This document shows positions 38,435-51,100 of a DNA stretch of 64,000 nucleotides, in pieces. The stretch is from Paramecium sonneborni. Its lineage: Eukaryota; Ciliophora; Oligohymenophorea; Peniculida; Parameciidae. The stretch spans positions 185,570 to 249,569 of the forward strand of contig CAJJDN010000076.1 of NCBI GenBank assembly GCA_905182985.1, written 5' to 3'. The position numbers were made by a program, and so were the translations under genes. Positions within the stretch are counted from its first letter, which is position 1. Every line of letters starts with the position of its first letter. The notes under the pieces were generated by a model. It searched no databases and had not been told where the DNA came from. It was given only the letters and a program-made list of their open reading frames with translations.

Positions 38435-39791
38435 ATGTCCGATTATTAGATTAAATATTAAGAAATCAAAGGAAGCCTAGCCCTTCTTTTGTAATAAAAT
38501 AATTCGCTCAAGTAATAACTTAAAGAAGCGAACGAAGAAATCTTAGAAAAATAATAATTAAAGGAAGAATGGGCATAAGAAGTCTAAAGAGTTTAAGATA
38601 CTATATATTAACTATCTTATGATAATCAAAGTACTATTGAATTCTAACCTAGATTTATAGGATGAAAATTAGTAGTTAAATAAAGATTGTTAAGAGTTTT
38701 CTAATCTGATTGAATAATAAATTGAATAGATTACAACACTCAAATAATAAAATGAAAAACTAATAACATAATTGGATTAAAGTAGATAATCGAATCTGAA
38801 TAAAGAAATCACAATAAAATAATAAAAAGAAGAATTTAATAAATAATTAGAATAATAGCAATCACTACATTTTGAAGAAATAAAAAAATTACAAGGAATT
38901 ATTGATAATTAAAGTGGATTAATATCATCATATGAGAAATTGAATGAAATTGAAAAACTTGACACTTAGAATTCATTCTATTAACAGTAAATGGCAGTTG
39001 AAGATTAATTGATGGAATTAAAAAATAAAAACGTCATTTTAACAAATAAAATTAATGAAGAGAAGTAGAAATATGATTAATTATTTGAATAACACAAAGA
39101 TGAAGTTTTGAAATTATAAGGTGTGATAAAAGATTAGAAAGAACTACTTTCTCAATATGAAAGAATAATAGAACGTGATAAAAAGTAAAATCAACCATAA
39201 ACTTATGTTTAAAATAATTCACCATAAATCCCATAGTTTATCACAAATTAAATGGTAACCCCATAATAATAATAACAATAATAAAATTTACCATAACCTT
39301 AATAGTTATTTTAATAACCTTAATAATAATATTAATAATAATAATAATAAGTTTATACCTCTCCATTATAATATGAAAAATATATACAACCATCTTTGAC
39401 TGTTTAAACCTAACCTTCAAATCCATAACCTATATTTTCTTAACCTGCATATTCATAACCAATGTACACTTAACCTATGAATTCAAACATAATTTATACA
39501 CAACCTGTTTCACATAGATAACCAAAAACATTTTTTACAAATAATAAAATAAATCATTAACTATAATAGTAATAATTAAAGGAATCAAAATATTAGAGAG
39601 ATTATCCTTTTGAAAAAAAAAGTTTTCATTTAGATGAAGGTGATGATTATTAAAGATCAGGTCTGGAATTTCAAGAATAATTTTTATTTAAATTTTAAAA
39701 CGTTATTGGAAGAATGGAAGATAAACTACAATAAATGTAGAGTGAACTTAATATTTCAGATGTGTCTGATAAACCAAGAAAATTAAAATGA
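38435..39791 (+). CDS. Coiled-coil protein with Gln/Pro-rich C-terminal region
   Basis: Encodes 444 residues with one 22-nt intron at 38631-38652. Residues 1-260 form long coiled coil (KEANEEILEKQQLKEEW and later LKNKNVILTNKINEEKQ). Residues 265-390 are a low-complexity Gln/Pro/Tyr region with a run of TAA-encoded glutamines, like a prion-type or condensate-forming segment. The C-terminal 60 residues return to charged helix (FQNVIGRMEDKLQQMQ). Probably a structural or scaffold protein; no family recognised. Its stop is 34 bp from the stop of the EH-domain gene on the opposite strand. Confidence 0.68.
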
Positions 39792-39825
39792 TTATAATTT
39801 ATATTTTGTTAATTTTTGTTTCCAA

Positions 39826-41455
39826 TCACCATGGAAGTGGGTCGTCATTTAATGCAAATGATACTTGCTTTTTTTATGTTTCTAATTTTAGTATTATTTA
39901 AAATACCTGGTTGATTTTTTAATATGCCAGGATATTTTTCAACATCATCGGGAATAAATTAATTATCATGTATTTAAGGTTATATCTTAATTTAATTTGT
40001 TTAAGGTTAAGGACTAGAATTACCATAATTCTATTAAAACATATATTATTATATTACCATATCTGGAAATCCAAAATTTTATTAAGTAAATTATGGTTAA
40101 TTTAATTGTTATTATTAATTTTATGTCATGGCTTAAAAATGATATGGATGAGATTATGGAGGAGGTTATAAATATTATTATTCTTATTATTACTATTATT
40201 ATTGCTATTATTATTGCTATTATTATTGCTATTATTATTCTTATTATAACAGAGCTAACTAATCTTTATTTTATTATATTTAAATTCCAATTTATTGTTG
40301 CAATTATTAATTCTACTAAGTTAAACCCTATTTCTAAAATCTTATTCTGTTTAATTCTTCATTTAAAACTCTATATTGTTCTTATAAATTTGACAACATA
40401 AGTTTCATACTACAAATCAATCATTTATTTACTTATCATTTAAGACTTACATTTATTTTGTATCCTCTTATTTTTCTAGCAAAATACTTTAATAAAGTTA
40501 ATTTAGTTAATTCTACATTTAATAAACTTGTTATGTAGAATCATTGACTTATAAACGTGTTGAATTTATACCATTTTAATCATTTCCTGGAATCATACTA
40601 ACATTTGTTGGAATATTTAATGGTAAAATAACTGATTGTACCTATTAAAAATTTTAGATAGGTTGTAATCGAATATTGGCATTTGAACCTAATCTTGGTC
40701 TTGGCTAATTGAGTATATTCGAATTTGAACCAAATCTTTATTGAGGGATTATGTTTGAATTTGATGATAATCTAGCTCCATTAGGATTACTTGAGAATCT
40801 TCCAATAATTTATAATAATGAATCAGTTAAAGAGATCGGTAAAGGATATTTTTCTTTAGAACACAATTAAATTAAATGTAAAGCAACAATAAATTCTCCT
40901 TTATTGAGATGTCCCTTTTCACCAATATCACAAAGATTCCATAATTCTTTGAGTTAATCTAAACTTAACCCTGATTTAGAAAACATGGCTCTTGCTTGCA
41001 TGCCTTATATTATTTAAGTGCCATCTTAATCTATGGTTAGAAAATAATTTTCATATTTTTGCAACTACTCATTTGAGATATCATAATTTGGTAATTAGAA
41101 TCCTTGAATTAAAGGTAATGGACAGGGTATATTTTAAGTAAGTAACTTCTCATCTAGAGGATAACCCTTTTAGACTAATGCAATCAATTTAAGAGCAGCA
41201 AAAAATTCATCTTTTGTGAATATTTATTCATTAGATTATGTTATTTACTATATTCTCTATAAATATTGGTTAATAACATTACCCCTAAAATCTATTAATT
41301 CAAACCACTTGCCTTAAAGACTTTAATCACCACATCATAATCAAGTATTCCTTAACCCTTTAAGATTGATGATAATAAATAATTACAGTCCTATCGCACT
41401 TGTTAAAATAATATTGAAAGGTGAGCAATTCATCCTAAGTATATTAAATTGACAT
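39826..41455 (-). CDS. EH-domain protein (EPS15/intersectin-like) with coiled coil and poly-Q
   Basis: Encodes 508 residues with four introns of 29, 26, 23 and 25 nt (41358-41386, 41257-41282, 40410-40432, 39882-39906). Two EH modules lie in the N-terminal 200 residues. The second reads ARAMFSKSGLSLDQLKELWN, then LCDIGEKGHLNKGEFIVALH, with an EF-hand-like loop. EH domains bind NPF peptides in clathrin endocytosis. A linker with repeated SNSN/IPQQ segments follows, then coiled coil, then a poly-Q tract of 18 residues and a Pro/Gln-rich tail ending DDPLPW. The 23-nt intron at 40410 matters: without it the EH part and the poly-Q part look like two genes. Confidence 0.83.
40184..40237 (-). repeat. 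Poly-Gln tract encoded by TAA/TAG/CAA
   Basis: Eighteen consecutive Gln codons within the EH-domain gene, largely as repeats of the unit TAA TAA TAG CAA. On the plus strand it appears as an ATT/GCT-type microsatellite. Mixed codons suggest that selection may favour the amino acid run and not only the nucleotide repeat. Confidence 0.8.
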
Positions 41456-41479
41456 TTTGTTATATAAATAATAATTAAA

Positions 41480-43699
41480 TCAATTTTTTTCAATTTAGAT
41501 ATTCCTATTGATCTCCTAATGATAATCATATATAGTATAAATATTCTTCACCACATATTAAATAAATGGTTTATACATTTCTCCATAGATCTAAACTACA
41601 CCTTCCCATCCACATTCTATCATTATACAAGCAGCCACACTTTCCCAAAGATCACTCATAATCTTAGGTATTTATGTTGAATATTAATTTATTATCTAAA
41701 ATTCATTAAATTCTTCATTCCTAAGAGAATCCAATACCTTTTCTATCTCATTCTAAGTATCATTACATAATCCTATTGCATATTAATGATATCCATAATA
41801 TAGAGCCATTGTACCCATAAAACCATTATCTAAAAGAGAAATCTTTGCAATATGCATCATCCCTGGACATAACAACTACTTTTATTGTAATTTACCCTCT
41901 CTACACATTTATTATTATTCATGAGAATGATAAAATTTCTCACATTCTTTATGAACATTTACTACTATCAATAATTCTAGTATTGCATCGCCTAAAAATT
42001 CAAGTCTTTCATAATCTTCAACTGTCATTGCTTCGTTTAATCTAGTTAATTTGCAACCTAAAAATTATTCAAAATTCTATAATGGTTAATTGTAAATTGA
42101 TTTTTAGACAAACGGTCTTATTTCTTTTTGTTATTTTAGAGGATATATTTAATTATTGTAAGAATCTGGAAATTTTATTAAAGAATTTCCTCTATAAAAT
42201 TTTTAGAAATTTCCATGAAATCCAAAATTAGTTAATTTAAAGAATTTTATCACATCTGAAAATTCATAATCTCTAATATAACAAGCACCACAAATTGCTT
42301 CATATATATCAGCTTATTATTTTCTTGATAAAATGAAATCATCAACATCATTTATTGTTGTTGTCATATGATTTCTAATTTTTTTATAATGAATCTTTGA
42401 ATTCATTGAACGAATTTATAAAGGTATATACACATCAGACAAATGTTTATTCGTAATTAATTTTATTCTCAGTGATGATAATAAACTTTCATTATTCAAA
42501 AAAGTTTCCTCAAATAACATTGCAGATGTTAAATATTTTATAACTGAATCTCCTAACATTTCTAAGTTTTAATAATTTCTTTCTAAATTAAAAGAAGGAC
42601 AAGATATGGCTTCTTCTATCCGATCTATTGAAGCTAAGTTACACAATTTATAATTGGCATTTTGAGTTCTTGCATAATGCATCATTTAACATATTAGCTA
42701 AGAGAATAATCTACCAATTAAATTAACAAATTCAATTCTTATTGGATAAGCAAATAATTCACTTTATCCAGCCAAAAATATATTTTGGCTTTTAGAGACT
42801 AAAAATGAACATCTAGAATCACTTTAACAATCTGGACACACTAATATTATTTAATATAAATTATACTCTAATTTGAGTAATCTGCTTATGGATGCATTTA
42901 ATTTATGTGTTTCATTTATTATAACAAATAGAAATATTATTCTTTTGTTTAACTATTCAATTTTTTTCGAATTACTTAAACTGAATTCATTGAATTAGGT
43001 TAATCCTTATTCTAAAAAAAATTGAACAATGTTGTTTGTAAATTTGTTACTTGATAATGCTATTAAATTTCACTTAATTCATTGTATATTTGATTGTCAA
43101 TCATAAATTTAAAATAATCACACAATAGAGTTCTTTTATCAAAAGCATACAAAACATTGTATAATTTATATGGACTGTCTGTATAAACTAAGCTATTCGA
43201 TCTATACGGCTTTTTAATTTAATTAAATTTGCAATCTAAATATTGTTCAACTTATTGAAAATCAATAGCTTAATCTCCTGGAACAGTTAAAATATTCACT
43301 TATACCTACTAATTTGGACTAATAAAAGACTCAATAGTTCGTGCTTATTTAGAATAAGCTTTTGCTGAATTATTCTAATACAAATCGCAAAAAAGTAGAA
43401 TATTGAAACTAACAATTGACTTAAACTATTCTATTGAAACTAATTATTTTTTTGATTCTCTAAAAGAGGGTGTAATTTTTGAACTAAAAATTGTAAAACC
43501 TATCATTGGGTTTTAATTGAAGAATACTTAAATTGCTATATTCAAAGTTCCTTGGAGAGATCAATATTAAGGCTTAATCATCTATTGAAAAGTGATTTAG
43601 AAACAATAAAACTTTTTATCCTTTTTCAAAAGTAATATAGTGGCTAGATATTTACGGTGGTAAATAACCTATTGATTAAACATTACTAGTTTCAGTCAT
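41480..43699 (-). CDS. Dicer-like protein with tandem RNase III domains, no helicase
   Basis: Encodes 721 residues after removal of two introns, 43460-43484 (25 nt) and 42953-42981 (29 nt), both with GTT donors. The N-terminal 330 residues have no helicase motif. The central part contains a divergent PAZ-like stretch, including VNILTVPGDQAIDFQQV. RNase IIIa starts at about residue 355 with LEMLGDS, followed by ADIYEAICGA near 447. RNase IIIb has ERLEFLGDAILELL near 553 and DLWESVAACI near 665. The four acidic catalytic positions of each domain appear intact. Paramecium has helicase-lacking Dicers (the Dcl class) that make scnRNA and iesRNA during development, and this gene has that architecture. 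It starts at the first ATG of the frame. The paralogue cannot be told from sequence alone. Confidence 0.85.
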
Positions 43700-44755
43700 T
43701 AAGTTTTTGATAATTATTTATACATAATTTTGAGTAACAAAAATAACATTCATATAATTAAATTAGACAACAAAAAATTCTAAAGTATTCTTCTTATTCT
43801 ACTAAAATTAAGTTTAGTGTTATATATGCCTGCAATTTATTGCTCTCCAATTATATCAATTTTTCCTATATACAACCCTAAAACTATAGATACAAAACAT
43901 TAATTTTTGACTAACAATATACTATTGTAGCGCTCAATATAAGATGATAGTTTTATAAAATAATTACATTACTAAGAACTGTAAGATTACTCCTATTATT
44001 ATTATTTTCTGGGGTGATTAAAATTTATAAGGATAAGGTAAAATTAACACCCTTACGTAATTCAACTATAAGAAGATTTCTAGAGAAAACTAAATAAGAT
44101 AGTTTAAGCTTGTAAGCAATTTTGGATATCATAATACCTCTCAAAGATATATCCTTAAAACCTCTAATTTAAATTTATTTTGAAAGTGTTAAGCAACAAA
44201 TATACCACATTTAATCAAATTTGGAAAATGTTAATACTGCTATCTTATTCAATATAATCCCATAGAATCAAGTTAAAAATAATATGATTTGATCTGAATA
44301 TGTTAATGATCTAAATAAGAATTAAATTAAATAAATTGATTCTTATTAAATTAGATTGATCTTTATTTCATCTCTTATAATATCTAAAAAATTTGATATT
44401 AGTTAACAATAGTTTCTTTACTGTTGATTCAATTTTATACAGAGGTTTGAAAACATTTAGAATTATATTTGAAAGAATGTTTTTTATAGTTTAAAAAATA
44501 GGTTCATATTTAAGTTGGGTTAAAATTGGTTATAATAAAATAATGAGAAGGATGACTACAGGAAAATCATGAATCTAGAAATTGGTTTAGAAATAAAAAA
44601 AAGAAACATAAAATAAAAGAATAATTTTAAAGGAAGCATTTAAAAAAGTGCACAGAGGCAATTAAAAAGAATACTTATAGGATAATTAGAAGGTAGATGC
44701 ATAGAATAATAGAAGATTGTTTTGTTGATTAATTTTATTTTTGTACTTATATGAT
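43700..44755. other. Region of about 1 kb without a resolved gene
   Basis: On the plus strand, overlapping frames between about 43826 and 44292 look weakly coding. One begins MPAIYCSPIISIFPIYNP; another, starting near 43944, reads to a TGA near 44179. They cannot be joined by plausible introns. A 61-residue frame at 44569-44754 (start MNLEIGLEIKKRN) ends next to the convergent stop at 44756; a parallel frame of equal quality there is interrupted by TGA. None is called. The region should contain the Dicer-like promoter. Confidence 0.4.
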
Positions 44756-45160
44756 TCATTTTCTATAAATTAAGTACGGGTTGAACACTTCTGGTAAAAT
44801 GAAAAGACCTGCACCTAAATAACTGATAAAGGCATTTCTAGTAATCTTAATAAATGATGGATTGACTGCATAATAATTAAATTTCTTACATCTTGATGTA
44901 ATACCTGCTGCAGCCAAAGTTGTCAAACATAGGAATACAAATCTCTTGTTTACTGTTGCTTAATCTAGAATATAAGTCTTTTTAAGATCTTGGATCCTAA
45001 ATTTACTAAATTACTTGTAATTTGAGAAGGCAATTGATCAAAGAATTCAGTGGCAGCTTTATAGTTTTCACAAACATATTGTTTTGGGTCAGTCTCTGCT
45101 ATCTTGAGTATAAATTTGATAGTATACTAAAGAATTGTTTTAGGACTCTTAATTTGACAT
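44756..45160 (-). CDS. Small membrane protein, probably mitochondrial, 116 aa
   Basis: Two introns (45103-45127, 25 nt; 44978-45006, 29 nt) assemble a 116-residue protein. The N-terminal half is soluble and includes DPKQYVCENYKAATEFFDQL. The C-terminal half has two hydrophobic helices: one around RFVFLCLTTLAAAGITS, and another around NAFISYLGAGLFILPEVFNP. This resembles small inner-membrane subunits or assembly factors, but the family is not recognised. It is divergent from TOR, with starts 29 bp apart. Confidence 0.6.
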
Positions 45161-45189
45161 GTATATGTATGTATCTAATAAAAATAATT

Positions 45190-48100
45190 ATGTAGAAACC
45201 AGAATTGTAGAGAATTTTTAAGGATCTTGCTGCAAAAGTACCAAATGAATAAAAAGAGAAAGCAGCATAGGAATTATAGAGTGTTTACTATAAATACATA
45301 TAATAAAGTGATGAATTGTTCAATAAGATTTAGAAGCTTATAAATAGTTCTGAGATTCATGAGAAATTTGGTAAGGATTTATAAAGTATAAAATAATAGG
45401 AGGAATCTTGGCATTAGATTAATTGACATCAACTGTATAAGAGGCTTAGGTGTTGACATTTGTAAATAAGTTCATTCCAAATGTATCAGGTTAATTTATA
45501 TATAATGATGAAAAGTTTTTAAGAAAGAGTGCTGAAGTATTTGGTAAGTTATTAAGATTAGGAGGAACAAAAATAGCTTAAGTAGTAGATGCTCATTTTT
45601 TAGAAGCTTAAAAATAATTAAGGAGTGAAAAATATAAATTAGCAGGTGTACTTATTTTAAAAGAAATTTTGAATGAAGCAGCTTCAATAACTTTTAATAA
45701 GTTATTTTAAACAATGTAAACAGATAGAAATTTTACACTTATTCATGGTGCTATTAGATCAAAATAACAATCATTAAGAGAAGCTGCCTTAGATTTATTT
45801 AGTGAAATTGTAAAATAAATTGCATAGAGAGAATGTATTTAAAATAGATTTAGAATATATAGAATCATATTAAGATTATTTAGTAAAAATATACACTGAT
45901 GAAATTGAGTCCAAAAAAAAATCAAAAGAAGAAGAATATATTCATGGAAATATCATGATGATCAAAATATTGTTAACTTATGCAAAACAAGATGTAATCT
46001 ATATTAGTATCAAAACAGATCTTCTTACAAAGCTAAATTAAAGATTAAGGAGAATACGTATTATCTAAAAAAGATCATAAATCAACAATTATCAATAAAG
46101 CTGTAATTGAGACTTTACCAATCTTAGCCAAACATGCCAAACATCAATCAGTGTAAGAATTTATGGAATAATCGATATAATTTCTATTATCATAAACTAT
46201 TTAAGCTAGAACTGTTAAAGATAAAAGTCTATCTTATATGACTTTAGCTATGCTTATTTCCTTTTTAAATGAAAATATGTTATAAGATTTGATTAAGAAA
46301 GTTATATAACATATTCGTTAAGAATTACTTCAAAAAAACTTTTGTGTTGAAATGATTCACTGTTTATAAGTGATATTTTAGAATTATACAAGAAAATTTG
46401 CAGAATTCACATCTATTGATGTCCTTGTGGATGTATCAATATTTCATATTTCTTTAAGTAAATACTTTTAAATGGACTACATCCTTAATCAGTTTAGTTT
46501 CTTAATTAGTTATGTAAATTACAACCAAGACAATCTGATTTTATTTAATAAAAACTTTTATAAACAATTGCTGCAATCCTACTTAGAAAGATTATTAATT
46601 TTGTTAATCCCAAGTAATAGAACTTCGACAGTAGCATCTTGAATGATTTCTAAGGTTATTTACAAAAAGCCCTTACAACAACAGAATTTAGATCTCCTGA
46701 AGCTACTGCTAATGCTATATAAACACTAAGCACTTTCTCATTTGATATATAAGATAGTCTTGCAATCTTTGTAAAGGATGCAGTTTTACCTAATCTTGCT
46801 AATTCAAATCCAATCATTAGAAAAGCCACAGCCAAAGCAGGATGTTTACTATATATAAAGAAGGGTAGATCTATGGGTTAATAAATGATATCAAAAAATG
46901 TTATGTATGAAATTCTAGATAAATTTATGAATGTGGCTATTTCTGATACTGAATAAGATATTAGATAAACTATGCTTGCATCACTCAATGAAAATTTTGA
47001 TCCATATTTGAATTCACCTAATAATTTAAGAAAATTATTTCTATGCATGAATGATCCAATCTCAGAAGTTTAAGAAATTGCTTTAACAATCCTTTGTCGT
47101 TTATCCATTTTAAATCCTTCAGAAATTATTCCCTTTCTCAAAAAGACTCTATTTGAATATCTTTAAACTTTAACATTTGATAGTAATCAACCTGAAAAAT
47201 AAACAATTAATAAATTATATTTACTAACTTCATTAATTAAACATGGTCGTACTATTGTCTAACCATACACTAATAATATAGCTAAAGTTATTCAATAACA
47301 TCTTAAAAATCCAAATACTAGTGCCATTGTCACTTCATATTTATTATAGGCATTTGCTTAATTGACAGAAACTGCTAATTAAGAAATACTTGTTAATTTG
47401 AAAGAAGTCTTCGATATCATTATTACAGCTATGTAAGATAAGAGTTCAACTCTTAAAAGAGAAGCTGCTGTTAAATCTCTTAATTTAATTATCAAAAATA
47501 CAGGATTTGTTGTTCTTCCCTATTATCGTTTTCCTAATTTAATGGAAGTTATTTTCTAATTGATTAGAACTGAAACTATACCAGAAATGAGATAAGAATG
47601 TTTAAAATTGTTAGGTAATCTAGGAGCTGTTGATTCATTCATTTATAAAAGTGTTTAAGGCGTTCCAACTAAATAAAAATTTAAGTTCTTAAAAAATTAT
47701 TAAAATGCTCTCAATTCAGTCTCATCAAGTGAATTAATGAATGAAGTTAGAGGATATAGTGAAGATTTGATATTAATAGGTAATTTTAGCACCAAAATGT
47801 TTTTACATTTAGGGAAGTTAAAAATGTAAACTGATTAAGACACATTACTTTATTAAAATAATAATTTATTGATACCTAAATCGGTAACTTTAGATACTTA
47901 ATCTCATTATTAATAAGCTATAAATTCTTAAGATATTGAAGAACTATTTTAATAAGTTCCCGTGATATAATTAAATGATATTGATTATTATTCAAAAGTG
48001 ACTCTGAAGACTTTATTATAAATTCTGTTAGATCCATCGTTATCGAATAATCATGAATTAGCTTTAGAAACTATAATGTGGATAATAGGTACATTGAAAG

Positions 48101-51100
48101 CAAAGACAGCAAGTTATTTGAATTATTTAATTCCAGTATTTGCTCGTTTGTTATAAAGGAATGAAGAAATGAGAGAGAAAGTGTTGACATCTTTATAAAA
48201 AGTAATTCATTTATGTGGAATATAATTTAATCCTCAATATATAGATTAGGTGATTGCTTGTGTGATGCTTTTCTGTTAAGGACAAGAGTCATCAAAATTA
48301 GTTTTAATAGGACTAGAGATAATGGAAACATTAATAAAGAGTAGTAAATAGCATTTAAGACATAAAGTGGAACCTTTAGTAAGATTAATAAATTCTGAGA
48401 TAAGTCAATTTGAAGAGGAGAAAGATTTGGTTCGAAAAGGGATAAAGATTTATATATTGTTAGAGAATCTATTAGATTCTTAATTACATATGTTTATTCC
48501 ATTTATGTGTAAATTATTGAGTAAAGAGGTTTCAAGTGTTTTGTTAGAAGTGAGAAAGGATATAATAAATTTATTTGTTTCTTTATCAAGAAAATGTCCA
48601 ACAACCGTTTAATATTTATCTTTGATTGTAAATTCTTTATTAAATTTGGTTGAATTGAGTGCAAAAACATAATAGCAATTAGAGATGCATCAAACAGTAT
48701 TAAATTGTATAGTGAATTTAATCTTTTAACATAAGAATTTGATGCTTGTGTATTTGCCTATGATTCATTTGCAAGTACAGAAATATAAGATACATCATCA
48801 ACAATATTAGAGATTGGTTGAAATCTTTTTGATGTATGGAAATTTGGAAGATTTAAATAATCTTTTAGATGAAGATTGTAAAGCAATAGAGTAATTGTTT
48901 CCTTCGTAATATACATCTTATTATACAACAGAACCAAATGCTCCTATGTATAAAAAGATAGAACCTGATGAGTTAGTAGCTAAATTTGATACAGAACAAA
49001 GAAAACTAAAAGAAGAATGGTAGGAATGGATGCGTAATACAAGTGTTGAATTATTAAAGTTATCTCCATTTTTAGTATTGAGTCCTTGTTCATCAATAGC
49101 TGAAATGTATTAAACATTAGCATATGAATTATTTAATATTGCATTTGATTCAGCTTGGTATTTTTTAAATGACAAACACAAAGAATAAATGGTTTAACAT
49201 TTAGTTAGAGTAATAAAAGCAGATAATATTCCACTGTAGATTTCTTAAACAATTTTAAATTTAGCAGAATTTATGTAACATGATAAAGAAGGATTATAGA
49301 TTGATATAAGTTCTTTAGGAGAATTAGCTGAAAAATGTATGGCATATGCTAAAGCTCTGTATTATAGAGAACATGAATTTGAGACTGCCAGTTCCAAAGC
49401 TATTTAATCTTTAATATCTTTATACACAAATTTAGGATTATAAGAATCTGCTAATGGTTTATTGACTTATGCAAAATAATCATTAAAAATATAGGTCTAA
49501 AATACAGATTATGAAAGATTAAAGAAGTGGGATGAAGCTTTGTAAGAATACAGATAATAGTAATTGAAATATGAAAATGATTAAAGAAAGGATTTAATAA
49601 TAAAATTGTTAGTTCCTAAGATGAGATGTTTGAATGCATTGATGTAATGGTAAACTTTGATAGGTTAAGCAGATGATATTTTTAAAAACAATAATGAAGA
49701 AGTCAAATAAAAGGAAATTGCTCATCTTGCTGCTAATGCTGCTATGCATTTAGGATAATGGGATAAATTAGCCATCTATAATGAATAAGTTAATGCTGAG
49801 GAATTAGATAAACCATTTTGGAAAGCTGCTGTTTGTATATCAAAAGGATAGTTAGAAGAAGCTAAAGTATAAGTAAAAAAGAGTAGAGAAAAATTAGATG
49901 GTTAAGTAACAGGATTATTATAGGAATCCTATGATAGAGCTTAAGATGGAGTCTTGAAATTATAATAATTAGTAGAAATGGAGGAAATTATAGAAATCAA
50001 ACTATTTGAAAACAAAGTATAAAGAGCAGCTTAAGAAAATGTAGGACAATATTCATATATTAAATTATAAGATGAATTAGAAATTCGTAAAAAAAAATTA
50101 AAAGATATTTGGCATGACAGATTAAGTGGAGCTCCTAAAGATATTGATGTCTGGTATCGTTTACTTTCCACTAGATAATTGTATTTACCTAAAGTACATA
50201 ATCTTGATATTTGGATTAAATTTGCTAAATTGTGTTTGAAAAGATAAAAAATGGTATTATGTAAATCCACAATTGAAATACTCAAAGAATAGTTTCAGAA
50301 TTAAGGATAAGCTACTTTACCTGTTACACTTCACATTTTCAATATGTAATTTGAATATGTACATGCTAAACATGAAATATAAATTCTAGATTAGGTTAGG
50401 GAGTATTTCACTAATTAAGAATAGATCAGTTCTATTGATTCTAAACTAAAAGCTAAGACTTTTTTTACTCTTGGAAAATGGGCTTATGAAAGAGCAGAAT
50501 CTCCTAATGATTTAGAATAAATAACTAAATAATTCGATGAATCCTTACAATATAATTCTACTTATGCAAAAGCTTGGCATTATTATGGATTATGTAATTT
50601 TGAAGTGATTGAATAATAAGAAAATAGATAATCTATGAATGCACATGTATTTGCTGCTGTTAAAGGATTCCTTAAATCTATATCTTTAGGAAGTAGAGAT
50701 ATCAAAAAAGGAAGATATATCTTATAAGATACTCTACGACTCTTATCTCTAATTTTTAAATATGGAATGGATGCTGCAATTTCTGATGAATTTAGATAGA
50801 ATTACAAATAAATTGATGTTATTGCATGGATAGATGTTATTCCCTAAATTTTAGCCAGAATCTAAATTCAAAATCCTATCATTCAATAATTACTACAAGA
50901 TTTATTAATTCATATAAGTCGTATTCATCCTTAGGCTCTTATCTATCCATTGACAGTTGCATGCAAATCTAAAAATTAAATCAAAAGACTTTAAGTCTTA
51001 AAAATATTGGATGATATGAAAAAACATTCTCCAATCCTTGTTAATGAAGCTTTGATTATTAGTGAAGAACTTAATAGAACTGCTATTTTATTAAAAGAAG

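Noticed and set aside
39300..40240. Tandem TAA/ATT arrays considered as CRISPR or satellite
   Set aside because: There are no regular spacers or conserved repeats; the units are glutamine codons within coding exons.
40093..40401. Plus-strand frame rich in Ile repeats
   Set aside because: Antisense of the poly-Q region of the EH-domain gene; the ATT runs are complements of TAA glutamine codons.
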